A DNA stretch of 64,000 nucleotides from Bellilinea sp040754815 (GTDB lineage: Bacteria; Chloroflexota; Anaerolineae; Anaerolineales; Anaerolineaceae): assembly GCA_040754815.1 (NCBI GenBank), contig JBFMBX010000006.1, positions 137,889 to 201,888 of the forward strand, in the 5' to 3' direction. Positions 16,042-25,051 of this stretch are shown piece after piece. The notes beneath the pieces are model-generated. The model did not search any database. It was given only the letters and a program-made list of their open reading frames with translations, and had not been told where the DNA came from. A program made the position numbers and the translations under genes. Numbering within the stretch: the stretch's first letter is position 1; each line of letters starts with the position of its first letter.

Positions 16042-16076
16042 AGCGGGGGGCAGCCGCAAGTGAGCAGCCCCCCGCT
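16042..16076 (+). other. Intercistronic hairpin between fliC and fliD
   Basis: AGCGGGGGGC, 15-base loop, GCCCCCCGCT: a perfect 10-bp GC-rich stem without a T-run. It likely stabilises or partly terminates the abundant flagellin mRNA ahead of fliD. Confidence 0.7.
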
Positions 16077-16101
16077 CACCCCCTGAATGAGGGAGAAGCC
16101 C

Positions 16102-17817
16102 ATGAGCAGTAATACAATTTCTGCCACCAATTTAGATGCCACCTTTCGCACCATCATTCAACAAACGCTGGAAGTCGAACGCCAGCCGCTCAAACGTTTA
16201 ACCGCGCGGCGCGATGAACTGCAAGTGCAGAAGGCAGTCTATAGCGATCTGAGCAACCTGCTCAACGGCCTGCAAAGCGCACTGCGCAGCCTGATCAGCA
16301 GCCAGCCTTCCTACGCACTGGGCAGCACACGCGCGGTGAAAGTCACGCCTTCGGTTTCCGGCAGCACGGTGCTGAGCGCCAGCGCAGGCAGCAGCGCCGC
16401 GGCCGGGGTTTATGATTTCAGCGTGACTTCGCTGGCAAAGACGCACCGTGTGCGTTCGGATGCGGTCGAGTACATCAATCAGGCACTGGGATTGAGCGGT
16501 ACGCTGCGCTTGGGTGGGCTGGCAGCGGCGCAGGTGAGCGGCGCAGCGGCGGCGGATGGTGTGCTGGGGTTTGATGTGGCGGCAACTCTGGATGGTAAGA
16601 ATGCGCTGGGCAGTGATACGTATTATGTGGAAACCCGCCAGCAGGACGGTGTCTGGCAGTTCCGGCTGGTCAACAGCCGCGGTGAGGCGCAGTCCATCCG
16701 CACGGCGGACGGCAGTTACACCAGTGAGTGGCAGAGCGCGCCCACCGAGGCGGGCTGGGTGGATACCGGGCGCGGGTTGAAAATTCAGTTCGACCCACTC
16801 GCCTTGCAGACCCATTCGCGCAGCAGCGGCGCTTCATCTGTGAATTACACGCCGCAGGGGGCGGCTATTTCCGTCAGCGCCGGCGATAGTCTGGTGGATG
16901 TTGCCGCCAAAATCAATCAGGCAATTTATGCGGAAGGCAATGGGGTCAGCGCAGCGGTGATCAACAATCAACTGGTGCTTACCAACAAACGCAGCGGCGC
17001 GGGGGTGTTGCTGCAAGCCTCCGATGAGAGCGGCTCGGTGCTGCAGACACTAGGTGTGCTGCAAAGCGGTTCGTTCAAAAATGTGCTGCAAACTCCCGCC
17101 GATGCGGTCTTTTCCGTCAACAATCTGACCGTCCAGCGGGGGAGCAATGAGAATCTGAGCGATGTCATCAGTGGTGTCAATCTCTCGCTGAGCGCCGATG
17201 CGGAGGGTAAAAGCGCCACACTGACCATCGAAGATGACCTGAGCGCGGATATCAAAGCCGTGCAGACCTTTCTGGATCAATTCAACGCCTTACAGAAATA
17301 CCTTTCCGAAAAGACTGCTACCGTCAAAAACAGTGATAACACCTACACGCGCGGCGCGCTGGTGGGCGACAGCATGTTCCGCAACCTCCGTTTTGACCTG
17401 CTGCGCCAGTTCGAGGCCTCTTACAGCACCGGACAGGCCTTCACGCGGCTGAACGACATCGGCCTGAAACTGGACAGCGACCTCAAAGCCACGCTCAGTG
17501 ACCGCAGCGCGCTGGAAAACGCCCTGCGCAGCGACCGCAACGCCGTCAAAGCCCTGCTGGATGCGGCACTGGGTGCACTGGACACCCGCTTAAACCAGTT
17601 CACCGGCGCTGAAGGATACCTGAGCCATGCTCAAAACTCACTGCAAAGCCAGATGGACGCCGCCAACAAAGCCATTGATCAGATGAACGAACGACTGGCA
17701 CAGCGTGAACAGAGCCTCATTGCCCAGTTTGCCGAACTGCAAACCCAGATGACCATGATGCTGTATACCTCCCAGCAGATGAACGGCATTTACGGCAGTT
17801 TATACCGCAGCGGTTGA
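16102..17817 (+). CDS. fliD: Flagellar filament cap protein FliD
   Basis: 571 residues from the ATG at 16102, with GGGAG upstream; an ATG five codons earlier is less well placed. FliD sits at the filament tip and promotes folding of incoming flagellin. N-terminal FliD domain (about 10-110: FRTIIQQTLEVERQPLKRLTA) and C-terminal FliD domain (about 320-560), rich in helices that end in a coiled coil (AANKAIDQMNERLAQREQSL, then FAELQTQMTMML). SGAGVLLQASDESGSVLQTL matches the flagellin-IN type motif of the family. flaG follows after 68 bases. Confidence 0.93.
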   Translation: MSSNTISATNLDATFRTIIQQTLEVERQPLKRLTARRDELQVQKAVYSDLSNLLNGLQSALRSLISSQPSYALGSTRAVKVTPSVSGSTVLSASAGSSAAAGVYDFSVTSLAKTHRVRSDAVEYINQALGLSGTLRLGGLAAAQVSGAAAADGVLGFDVAATLDGKNALGSDTYYVETRQQDGVWQFRLVNSRGEAQSIRTADGSYTSEWQSAPTEAGWVDTGRGLKIQFDPLALQTHSRSSGASSVNYTPQGAAISVSAGDSLVDVAAKINQAIYAEGNGVSAAVINNQLVLTNKRSGAGVLLQASDESGSVLQTLGVLQSGSFKNVLQTPADAVFSVNNLTVQRGSNENLSDVISGVNLSLSADAEGKSATLTIEDDLSADIKAVQTFLDQFNALQKYLSEKTATVKNSDNTYTRGALVGDSMFRNLRFDLLRQFEASYSTGQAFTRLNDIGLKLDSDLKATLSDRSALENALRSDRNAVKALLDAALGALDTRLNQFTGAEGYLSHAQNSLQSQMDAANKAIDQMNERLAQREQSLIAQFAELQTQMTMMLYTSQQMNGIYGSLYRSG

Positions 17818-17885
17818 TGCCGATTGGATGGAGCCAACAACGGTTCTGATTTTTTCTTGCAAGGATGCAGAAATGAGGTGACGAA

Positions 17886-18197
17886 ATGAACGACTGGAAC
17901 GTTACCCCCGTTTCCCCGCCGGCTGGCGAACCTTCTCCCCGTGTCCAGCAGGTGGCGGATTATTACGCTGAAAAGGCGGCTTTTACCTCGCAGCGCGCAC
18001 AGCCGGCCGAACCCAAACCCGATACCCCTGAGCAACCGCGCCCATCCGACGTGGTTTTACGCTTTAATGTGGACAGCGAGACCCATGAAGTGACCGTATA
18101 CATCATGGACCGCGCCTCGCGTCAGATCATCCGTACCATCCCGCCGGATGAACTGAGCAAACTCAAAGCCGGCGATTTGATTGAACTGCTGGCGTAA
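17886..18197 (+). CDS. flaG: FlaG family protein
   Basis: 103 residues. A disordered Pro/Glu-rich N-terminus (1-55) precedes the FlaG domain (about 57-103: VVLRFNVDSETHEVTVYIMD, then RQIIRTIPPDELSKL), matching the LxFxVDExT...VIRQIPPEE pattern. FlaG proteins affect filament length in other bacteria; the mechanism is not settled. GAGGTG lies six bases before the ATG. It sits between fliD and fliS, the usual place. Confidence 0.88.
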   Translation: MNDWNVTPVSPPAGEPSPRVQQVADYYAEKAAFTSQRAQPAEPKPDTPEQPRPSDVVLRFNVDSETHEVTVYIMDRASRQIIRTIPPDELSKLKAGDLIELLA

Positions 18198-18226
18198 GTT
18201 TTTACGCAGAATTTACCGCACAGGGC

Positions 18227-18253
18227 TAAAGTTTGTCCTCCGCCAGACGAAAA
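18227..18253 (+). promoter_or_regulatory. Sigma-28-type promoter before fliS
   Basis: TAAAGTTT (18227-18234, identical to consensus), 11-base spacer, GACGAAAA (18246-18253; six of eight against GCCGATAA). It would allow separate expression of fliS with the filament genes. Confidence 0.65.
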
Positions 18254-18311
18254 TAAGGGTAGTCAAAAACAAAACCACTCCGGTAAGTACGAAAGCAGAG
18301 GAGATCCGATC

Positions 18312-18686
18312 ATGTACCAGACCGCATACCGCACACAAGAATACCGGCAACAAGATGTGATGGGCGCCAGCCCGCTTCGTCTGGTGATCATGGCCTACGA
18401 TCTGGCGATTCAATCCTGCGAAGTAAAGGATTTTGAAAAAGCAACCAAGGCCATCACTGTCCTGCGCGATGCCCTCAATTTTGACTATCCCGAGGTGGCC
18501 GTTGGTCTCTTCCGGCTCTACCAGTGGTGCCTCGACTGCATTCGCAAGGGTGATTATGACGAAGCCGCCCATGTGTTGAAAGAACTGCGGGATGCGTGGA
18601 AGATGACCGAAAAACGCTTCGCCCCACCGCCTCAACCGGGTGTACCGGCGGCGGCTTACACCTCGACGATTACGCAGGCAGCCTGA
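18312..18686 (+). CDS. fliS: Flagellin export chaperone FliS
   Basis: 124 residues. FliS binds the flagellin C-terminus in the cytoplasm and prevents early polymerisation. YQTAYRTQEYRQQDVMGASP, then LRLVIMAYDLAIQSCEV, fits the N-terminal Y...Y...(S)P..LV.MLYD.AI signature, followed by a four-helix bundle to about residue 105 and a Pro/Ala tail. GAGGAG lies eight bases before the ATG. It ends the filament block and is followed by a strong terminator. Confidence 0.9.
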   Translation: MYQTAYRTQEYRQQDVMGASPLRLVIMAYDLAIQSCEVKDFEKATKAITVLRDALNFDYPEVAVGLFRLYQWCLDCIRKGDYDEAAHVLKELRDAWKMTEKRFAPPPQPGVPAAAYTSTITQAA

Positions 18687-18753
18687 CTCCCACAACCTGC
18701 GATCGGTTTATCGGTAGCGCCACTCCAAACAATTGCATAGCGTTTCTCCCACA

Positions 18754-18797
18754 GTAAAATACACCTCCCCTTCACCGGCGGTGTATTTTACGTTTTT
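18754..18797 (+). terminator. Terminator of the filament block
   Basis: GTAAAATACACC, 14-base loop, GGTGTATTTTAC, then GTTTTT. A 12-bp stem separates the fliC-fliS block from the flgC operon. Confidence 0.9.
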
Positions 18798-18887
18798 AAC
18801 GCCGTTTTTATTCAGCCTTCATCCCAACTTTACGGAAATCCGAATAGGCTTGTGCTATCCTGCTGTCAGGAGTCAAGGAGTGGTGCT

Positions 18888-19334
18888 ATGAGTTTCTGGG
18901 AGACATTACGAATTGGTGCATCGGGCCTGCTGGCCCAACGTTTGCGGCTGGATACGATAGCCAACAACATTGCCAATGCCCAAACCACGCGCACGGCGCA
19001 GGGCGGGCCGTATCAGCGCAAGGATGTCATCTTCATGCCGGAGAACAAGCGCGGTTTTCTGCCGCCGTTTGTGGCGGCGCGGCGCGGCGAACCGGCTGCG
19101 GTGCAGGGCGGGGTGCGGGTAGCGCAAATCATCACCGATGATGAACCCGGCCCGCGCGTCTATGACCCCACCCACCCGGATGCCGATGAGGAAGGTTATG
19201 TGACCTACCCGAATGTCAACCCGCTGGTGGAGATGACCAACATGATCTCGGCGACCCGTTCGTATGAAGCCAACCTGACGCTCATCGAAGCCGCCAAGCA
19301 CATGGCGCTGCGGGCACTGGATATCGGGAGGTAG
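18888..19334 (+). CDS. flgC: Flagellar basal-body rod protein FlgC
   Basis: 148 residues from the ATG at 18888, with AAGGAG seven bases upstream; the frame is open to 18852. Proximal rod protein. The N-terminal rod motif LRIGASGLLAQRLRLDTIAN, then NIANAQTT, and the C-terminal YPNVNPLVEMTNMISATRSY, then EANLTLIEAAKHMALRALDI, are diagnostic. It opens the basal-body operon, immediately before fliE. The usual partner flgB is not upstream but about 6.7 kb downstream at 25628. Confidence 0.95.
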   Translation: MSFWETLRIGASGLLAQRLRLDTIANNIANAQTTRTAQGGPYQRKDVIFMPENKRGFLPPFVAARRGEPAAVQGGVRVAQIITDDEPGPRVYDPTHPDADEEGYVTYPNVNPLVEMTNMISATRSYEANLTLIEAAKHMALRALDIGR

Positions 19335-19336
19335 GC

Positions 19337-19639
19337 ATGAACATCCCGCCGGTATCCATTTCATCGGTCTATCGTGCCAGCGAGCCGCAGGGCGTCCCCA
19401 AGCCGGCTTCGGCCAGCCTGCAATCGGTGACCAAAACCTTCGAGGAAATGCTCAATTCCCTCAACGAATCGCAGTTGAAAGCGGATGATCTGGTGCAGAA
19501 ACTGGCGCTGGGGGAAAACGTGGATCTGCACACGGTGATGATCGGGCTGGAAGAGAACGATGTCAACTTCCGCGTGGCACTGGCCATTCGCGACAAACTG
19601 GTGGAAGCCTACCACGAAATGATGCGCATGCAAGTCTAA
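19337..19639 (+). CDS. fliE: Flagellar hook-basal body complex protein FliE
   Basis: 100 residues. FliE links the MS ring to the rod and is exported early. The FliE core is visible: FEEMLNSLNESQLKADDLVQ, then KLALGENVDLHTVMIGLEEN, DVNFRVALAIRDKLVEAYHE and MMRMQV. It starts two bases after flgC, so the two are translationally close. Confidence 0.94.
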   Translation: MNIPPVSISSVYRASEPQGVPKPASASLQSVTKTFEEMLNSLNESQLKADDLVQKLALGENVDLHTVMIGLEENDVNFRVALAIRDKLVEAYHEMMRMQV

Positions 19640-19656
19640 ACGGGTGAGAAACGCTT

Positions 19657-21330
19657 ATGATGGTACCGCTGCAAAACCAATTCTTGAATTACTGGAAAAA
19701 ACAAAGCCAGTCCCAACGGATTGTCATCATTGCCCTGCTGCTGGCCGCGCTGATTCTCGTGCCGGTGCTGATCAACTGGGCTAACACACCCTCTTATTCG
19801 GTGGCATACAGTGGGTTGAGCGAGAGCGATGCCGCCCAGATTGTACAAAAACTGGATGAAAACGGCATCACCTATCAGCTGCGTGACAGCAGCACCATAC
19901 TCGTTCCCAGCGATCAGGTTTATGAAGTGCGCCTGCGCATGGCGCGCGAAGGACTGCCCAAAAGCGGTACGGTTGGTTATGAGTTGTTCAGCGGAAACAC
20001 GCTGGGTATGACCGAATTTACCCAAAAGGTCAATTATCAGCGCGCGCTGGAAGGCGAACTGGAACGGACGATTGGTAGTCTGGAAGCGGTGGAGGCCGTG
20101 CGCGTTCATATTGTCAAACCGGAGCGCACCCTGCTGAGCAGTGATCAGGCCCCTGCCACGGCATCGATCACCATCAAAGAACGCATGGGGCAGACGCTGG
20201 ACGCGGCTCAGGTGCGGGCAATTACCCATCTGGTGGCCAGCAGTGTGGAAGGGTTGCAGCCTGAGAACGTGGTGGTGGTGGATAGCAACGGTAATCTGCT
20301 GGCGGGCGGAAGTAATGAAGCCGGTTCGCTGAGCGCGCAGACCGACAGCCAGCGCGCCGCCGAGCAGGCCGCCGCGGCCGAGATCCGCAAGCAGGTGCAG
20401 TTGATGCTTGACCGCACCTTGGGACCGAACCGCGCCGTGGTGCAGGCTTCGGTGGCAATGGACTGGACGCAGCGAGAGGTGGTTTCCAGCACGATGGAAC
20501 AGCAGCCCACACCGGTGGTGCGCAGTTCGCAAAAGATTGTGGAAAATTACACCACCTCGGGAGCAGTTGAGGGTGGTGTGCCGGGGGCAGATTCAAACCT
20601 GCCAACGCCGCTGCCGCCGGTTGACGGCGAAAACGGCGCGATGACCTACTCGCGCACCGAAGAAACGGTAAATTACGAAGTCAGTCAGGTGGAATCGCGC
20701 GAGGTGCAATCGCCGGGCCGCATCAGCCGCATCAGCGTTTCGGTGATGGTGGACGGCTTGGATGCTCAATCGGTCGAGATGCTCAAGGCGGCAGTGGCGG
20801 CGGCTGCCGGCGTGGATGAGACACGCGGTGATCAGGTGGTGGTGCAATCCATGCCCTTTGACCGCACCTATTACGAACAACAGGCCGCCGAAATGGAGCA
20901 GGCCGAACAGACCGATCTCTACATTCAAATCGGGATGGCGGCCGCGGCAGTGATTTTGCTGGCAGCGCTGATCTTCTTCTTTGCCCGCCAGATTCGTCAA
21001 TTGCGCATGGCAACCGCGCAGGCGTGGCAGCCAGTGATGATGCCGGCGGGTGAACTGGCGGCGCTGCAGGGCCAGTCGGCTGCACCGCTCGGCCAGATTG
21101 CAGCGCCGGAGGCAACGGCGGGTTTGCCGGCCATGTCGGCTCAGCGGGCGGCCCTGAACCAGAAGGCCGAGGATGTGATGGTAGAACTGACCTCCCGTTA
21201 CAGTCCGGCCAACACTGCCGAAGATGAACAGCGCGCCAAAGTGGTCAGCCGCCTTGCGGAGGAAAGTCCGGCAACGGTGGCAGAAATTATCCAACTCTGG
21301 TTGAGCGAGGACAACAGGAACCATGGATAA
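19657..21330 (+). CDS. fliF: Flagellar MS-ring protein FliF
   Basis: 557 residues. FliF forms the membrane-embedded MS ring on which the motor is built. N-terminal membrane helix (about 22-42, IVIIALLLAALILVPVLINW), two YscJ-like ring-building domains (about 45-225: YSGLSESDAAQIVQKLDENG, GYELFSGNTLGMTEFTQKVN), a long periplasmic-type region, a second helix (about 426-446), and a cytoplasmic tail ending AEIIQLWLSED that binds FliG. Its end overlaps fliG by eight bases. Confidence 0.95.
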   Translation: MMVPLQNQFLNYWKKQSQSQRIVIIALLLAALILVPVLINWANTPSYSVAYSGLSESDAAQIVQKLDENGITYQLRDSSTILVPSDQVYEVRLRMAREGLPKSGTVGYELFSGNTLGMTEFTQKVNYQRALEGELERTIGSLEAVEAVRVHIVKPERTLLSSDQAPATASITIKERMGQTLDAAQVRAITHLVASSVEGLQPENVVVVDSNGNLLAGGSNEAGSLSAQTDSQRAAEQAAAAEIRKQVQLMLDRTLGPNRAVVQASVAMDWTQREVVSSTMEQQPTPVVRSSQKIVENYTTSGAVEGGVPGADSNLPTPLPPVDGENGAMTYSRTEETVNYEVSQVESREVQSPGRISRISVSVMVDGLDAQSVEMLKAAVAAAAGVDETRGDQVVVQSMPFDRTYYEQQAAEMEQAEQTDLYIQIGMAAAAVILLAALIFFFARQIRQLRMATAQAWQPVMMPAGELAALQGQSAAPLGQIAAPEATAGLPAMSAQRAALNQKAEDVMVELTSRYSPANTAEDEQRAKVVSRLAEESPATVAEIIQLWLSEDNRNHG

Positions 21331-22339
21331 TTCAACCACAACCGTTTCGGGAATTGATAAAGCATCCGCATTGCTGCTCACGCTGGGAGTGGACACCTCA
21401 TCCAAAGTCTTGCAGTACCTGACGGAGGGTGAAATTGAACGGGTGCTGCTGGCGCTGGGTAAAACCGGTCCAATTCCGCCGGAGGTGCGCCGGGCTGCCC
21501 TGCAGGAAGCAGTGGAGTTCAGTACGGCCGATGCGGCCCTGCGCGGCGGCGGCATTGAATACAGCCGTCAGCTGCTGGCGCGGGCGGTAGGCCCCCGGCG
21601 CGGCGCTGAAATTCTGGAGCGCATTTCGGTGCATCAGCAATTATCCTCTTTTGAGATGCTGCGCAACGCCAACCCGGAAGAGGTGGCGGCCCTGCTGCAG
21701 GAAGAGATGCCGCAAACCATCGCGCTGGTGCTTTCGTACCTTGAGGCTAAAGTGGCCGCTGATATTCTCACCAGCCTGCCGCGCGAATTACAGGTGGAAG
21801 TTACCCTGCGGCTGGCGGTGATGGACCGCGTTTCCCCGCAGGTGGTGCAGGTGGTGGAACGTAATTTGAAGAATAAACTTTCCAGCGTGTTGAGTGAGGC
21901 CGATTTCCGCGCTACCGGCGGGGTGACCTTTCTGGTCAAGATGCTCAACATGGTGGACCGCGGTGTGCAGAAAACCATTCTGGAAGCGCTGGAAGCCAGC
22001 AACCCCAAACTGGTGGAAGAAATCCGCGCCAATATGTTCACCTTTGATGACCTGATCAAACTGGACGACCGCGCCATTCAGCGGGTGCTGCGCGATATCA
22101 GCAAATCGGAACTGGCGCTGGCGCTTAAGGCCGCACCGGAAAAGTTGAAAGAAAAAATCTTCAACAATCTTTCCGAGCGGGCACGCGAAAACCTGAAGGA
22201 AGAAATTGAAATTTTAGGCCCGCAACTGGCAAAGAACGTTTACGCTGCCCAGCGCAAGATTGTGGATGCCGTGCGCGCACTGGAAGAAGCCGGCGAAATT
22301 GTGATCGGCGGTGGAGGGGAAAATGAAGTCATCCTCTAG
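21323..22339 (+). CDS. fliG: Flagellar motor switch protein FliG
   Basis: 338 residues, the usual length. FliG forms the rotor face that meets the stator. N-terminal (about 1-100), middle with EMPQTIALVLSYLEAKVAAD, then ILTSLP (about 128-155) and C-terminal torque-generating domains (about 240-320) are visible; FTFDDLIKLDDRAIQRVLRD carries the charged torque-helix residues. It overlaps fliF upstream and fliH downstream. fliM and fliN are not in the window. Confidence 0.95.
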   Translation: MDNSTTTVSGIDKASALLLTLGVDTSSKVLQYLTEGEIERVLLALGKTGPIPPEVRRAALQEAVEFSTADAALRGGGIEYSRQLLARAVGPRRGAEILERISVHQQLSSFEMLRNANPEEVAALLQEEMPQTIALVLSYLEAKVAADILTSLPRELQVEVTLRLAVMDRVSPQVVQVVERNLKNKLSSVLSEADFRATGGVTFLVKMLNMVDRGVQKTILEALEASNPKLVEEIRANMFTFDDLIKLDDRAIQRVLRDISKSELALALKAAPEKLKEKIFNNLSERARENLKEEIEILGPQLAKNVYAAQRKIVDAVRALEEAGEIVIGGGGENEVIL

Positions 22340-23246
22340 AATTTTCAAAAATGAGCCGCCGGTAGGAGTTTCGGTGTGGCAGATGCCAGCGTTTGACCAG
22401 CAGACAGCGGTTGAAACGCAGGAAAAGGCTGCTGAAATTCTCAATCTATTCATGTTGAGCGAAAGCCCCGCCGCTGCCAGCGATGGAAAGCGCTCCGGTT
22501 TGCTGCGCGGCGGACAGCTGGACGGATTGCAGGTGTGGGATGCGCCGGATTTAGAATACACACCTCCCTTCGTGGAAGAAACCGGCCGGGAGGATAACTA
22601 TTTCATCGGCGATCGGCCTTTGGATGCAAAATGGCGGGAGCAGCAGGAAGCACTCTCGATTATCGAACAGGCCCGCCAGCAGGCGGCGGAAATTATCCGC
22701 CGGGCCGAAGAAGAGGCCGCTCAAATCCACTTGCGGGCAGCCGATGAACTGGAAACCATGCGCCGGAGCGGCTATCAGGAAGGGCTGGCGCGGGCAGAGG
22801 AAGAAATGAGGAGCGCACTGCAAGCCTGCGCCGATTTGATTGCTGAGGCAAAAGCGTGGAAAGAAAACCTGACTGCCTCCAGCGAGGGTATTGTGCTGGA
22901 TATGGTGCGCGAGATGGCGGTGGCGTTGTTCGGTGCGGGGGTGGAATTGAAGGATGAGGCGCTGCAACTCAACCTGAACCGCATCATCGAACAGGCCGGT
23001 ACGTTGGGTGAACTGAAGATTTACCTTCACCCGAAGGATGCAGCAGGTCTTGATCCAACATGGAAAGAGTACCAGTCGCTGGTACTGGGTCACAGGGTAC
23101 AGATTATTCCCGCCGAAGGAATCACGCGCGGCGGTTGTTACATTCAGGGACAGTATGGAGCAGTAGATGCCCGCGTGGAAACCCAGCTGCGGAATTTGCT
23201 GACTTCCCTAAGCGAAGCTCAGAAAGCAGAGGAGGAAAGCGCGTGA
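22323..23246 (+). CDS. fliH: FliH-like export ATPase regulator
   Basis: 307 residues from the ATG at 22323, with GGAGGGG upstream, inside the end of fliG (17-base overlap). FliH holds the FliI ATPase and escorts it to the export gate. The first 100 residues are not recognisable. A long charged coiled coil (about 100-165: EQARQQAAEIIRRAEEEAAQ, YQEGLARAEEEM) leads to a C-terminal FliH/V-ATPase E-type domain (about 180-300). Named from position directly before fliI and from the coiled-coil architecture, not from strong motifs. Confidence 0.8.
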   Translation: MKSSSRIFKNEPPVGVSVWQMPAFDQQTAVETQEKAAEILNLFMLSESPAAASDGKRSGLLRGGQLDGLQVWDAPDLEYTPPFVEETGREDNYFIGDRPLDAKWREQQEALSIIEQARQQAAEIIRRAEEEAAQIHLRAADELETMRRSGYQEGLARAEEEMRSALQACADLIAEAKAWKENLTASSEGIVLDMVREMAVALFGAGVELKDEALQLNLNRIIEQAGTLGELKIYLHPKDAAGLDPTWKEYQSLVLGHRVQIIPAEGITRGGCYIQGQYGAVDARVETQLRNLLTSLSEAQKAEEESA

Positions 23247-24598
23247 CCGCACCCGTCAAGCCGCCCGATTTGAGCCGCTACCGAAGCGTGCTGCGCAGTG
23301 TCAACCCGCTGCAAATTTCCGGCCGCGTCACGCAGGTGATCGGCTTGACGATTGAAGTGGTCGGTTTGAACTGCCAGATCGGTGAGGTGTGTGAGATTCA
23401 GGCCAACCACAGCAACAGGGTACTGGCAGAAGTGATCGGTTTCCGCAACGAACGTATGCTGCTCATGCCGCTGGGGACGATGGAGGGCATTCAGCCGGAC
23501 AGTCTGGTGCGGCCGGTTTCCAGTGTTTTCAAAGCGCCGGTGGGTATGTCATTGCTGGGGCGGGTGCTGGATGGGCTGGGTCAGCCGATTGACGGTAAAG
23601 GCCCGCTGGGGACGGTGGAATGGAAGGTGACCAACCGCGCCGCGCCGCACCCGCTGGAACGCCCGCCGATTGTTGAACCGCTGGTTACCGGTGTGCGGGT
23701 GATTGACGGCATGCTCACCTGCGGCAAGGGTCAGCGTTTGGGCATCTTCGCCGGCAGTGGTGTGGGAAAAAGCACTCTGCTGGGCTCCATTGCGCGCAAT
23801 TCGCGCAGCGATATTTCGGTGATTGCGCTGATCGGCGAGCGCGGCCGAGAGGTGCGCGAATTCATCGAGCGCGATTTGGGCAAAGAGGGTTTGGAACGTT
23901 CGGTAGTGGTGGTTTCCACTTCCGATCAACCGGCGCTGGTGCGGTTGAAAGCCGCTTTTGTGGCGATGACCATCGCCGAATATTACCGCGACTGCGGTCT
24001 GGATGTCACTTTTCTGATGGACTCGGTTACCCGTTTTGCCATGGCTCAACGGGAGATTGGCCTTTCGGTCGGCGAACCGCCGGCCAGTAAGGGTTACACT
24101 CCCTCCGTTTTTGCGCTGCTGCCGCGCCTGCTGGAACGCGCCGGGCGCAACCAGCACGGTTCGATTACCGGCTTTTTCACCGTGCTGGTGGAAGGTGATG
24201 ATTTCAACGAGCCGATCTGCGATGCCGTGCGCGGTATTCTGGACGGGCATATCATCCTCAGCCGCGCGCTGGCTGCACGCAACCATTACCCGGCCATTGA
24301 TGTGTTGAACAGCGTCAGCCGCGTAATGCCGGCCCTGACCGATGAGAGTCATCTCAAACTGGCTGCGGCGGCCCGCAAACATCTGGCTACCTATGAAAAA
24401 GCGCGCGATCTGATCAATATCGGTGCCTATGTGGCCGGTTCCGACCCCGAAATTGATGCGGCGATTGCAGTCATGCCCATGCTGACCGCTTTTCTGCAGC
24501 AGGGCAGCAAAGAAGTCTCATCCTTTGAAGAAACTTTATCGTTTTTGCAGGCTGCGGTTGGTGAAAGAGCCGCAGCGCCGGCAGAGGAGGTTGATTGA
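23243..24598 (+). CDS. fliI: Flagellum-specific ATPase FliI
   Basis: 451 residues from the GTG at 23243, which overlaps the fliH stop (GTGA) and has GGAGGAAA upstream; the longer open frame to 23060 is inside fliH. Energises unfolding and export of flagellar substrates. Walker A GSGVGKST at 171-178, Walker B DVTFLMDSVTR near 251, and the family block PPASKGYTPSVFALLPRLLE. Its stop overlaps the fliJ start. Confidence 0.95.
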   Translation: MTAPVKPPDLSRYRSVLRSVNPLQISGRVTQVIGLTIEVVGLNCQIGEVCEIQANHSNRVLAEVIGFRNERMLLMPLGTMEGIQPDSLVRPVSSVFKAPVGMSLLGRVLDGLGQPIDGKGPLGTVEWKVTNRAAPHPLERPPIVEPLVTGVRVIDGMLTCGKGQRLGIFAGSGVGKSTLLGSIARNSRSDISVIALIGERGREVREFIERDLGKEGLERSVVVVSTSDQPALVRLKAAFVAMTIAEYYRDCGLDVTFLMDSVTRFAMAQREIGLSVGEPPASKGYTPSVFALLPRLLERAGRNQHGSITGFFTVLVEGDDFNEPICDAVRGILDGHIILSRALAARNHYPAIDVLNSVSRVMPALTDESHLKLAAAARKHLATYEKARDLINIGAYVAGSDPEIDAAIAVMPMLTAFLQQGSKEVSSFEETLSFLQAAVGERAAAPAEEVD

Positions 24599-25050
24599 TG
24601 GTACCGCGATTTAATTTACAAAGTGTGCTGGATGTGCGTCACAGCCGGGTGGAAGCCTGCGAACTGGAACTGAGCCAGCGGCTGATGGAGCAGATGAAGC
24701 TGGAGGATGCGCTGGAGCGTCTTTGTGAACGGCGGGTTCAGTTGATGCGCCGGATTGCCGAAATGCAGATGGGCGAACTGGATCTGGCGGCGCTGGCATT
24801 GATGCGCGCCGAATTGCAGGATACCGACCGGCAGAAAAAGGCTTTGGAAAACCAGCTGGAACAGGCCCGCGCGGCGGTGGAAAGCAAGCGTCTGGAACTG
24901 GTCAAAGCGCGGCAGGATGAAGAAACGCTGCAAATTCTCAAACGCAAGCACATCGAACACTACACGCAGGCGGAAGCGGAAAAAGAAGCCCGCACGCAGG
25001 ATGACATCTACATCGCCCATGCCTATCGCCAGCGGCTTTCGGAGACTTAA
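24598..25050 (+). CDS. fliJ: Flagellar export protein FliJ
   Basis: 150 residues from the ATG at 24598, with GAGGAGG seven bases upstream; a TTG one codon earlier is less likely. FliJ is a small coiled-coil stalk that fits into the FliI hexamer. Starts FNLQSVLDVRHSRVEACELE, the usual FliJ opening, and is helical and charged throughout (LENQLEQARAAVESKRLELV). It follows fliI directly, as in most flagellar operons. Confidence 0.88.
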   Translation: MVPRFNLQSVLDVRHSRVEACELELSQRLMEQMKLEDALERLCERRVQLMRRIAEMQMGELDLAALALMRAELQDTDRQKKALENQLEQARAAVESKRLELVKARQDEETLQILKRKHIEHYTQAEAEKEARTQDDIYIAHAYRQRLSET

Positions 25051-25051
25051 C

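Noticed and set aside
23060..23242. N-terminal extension of fliI
   Set aside because: It lies inside the fliH gene in another frame, and the GTG at 23243 has GGAGG and matches where FliI proteins begin.
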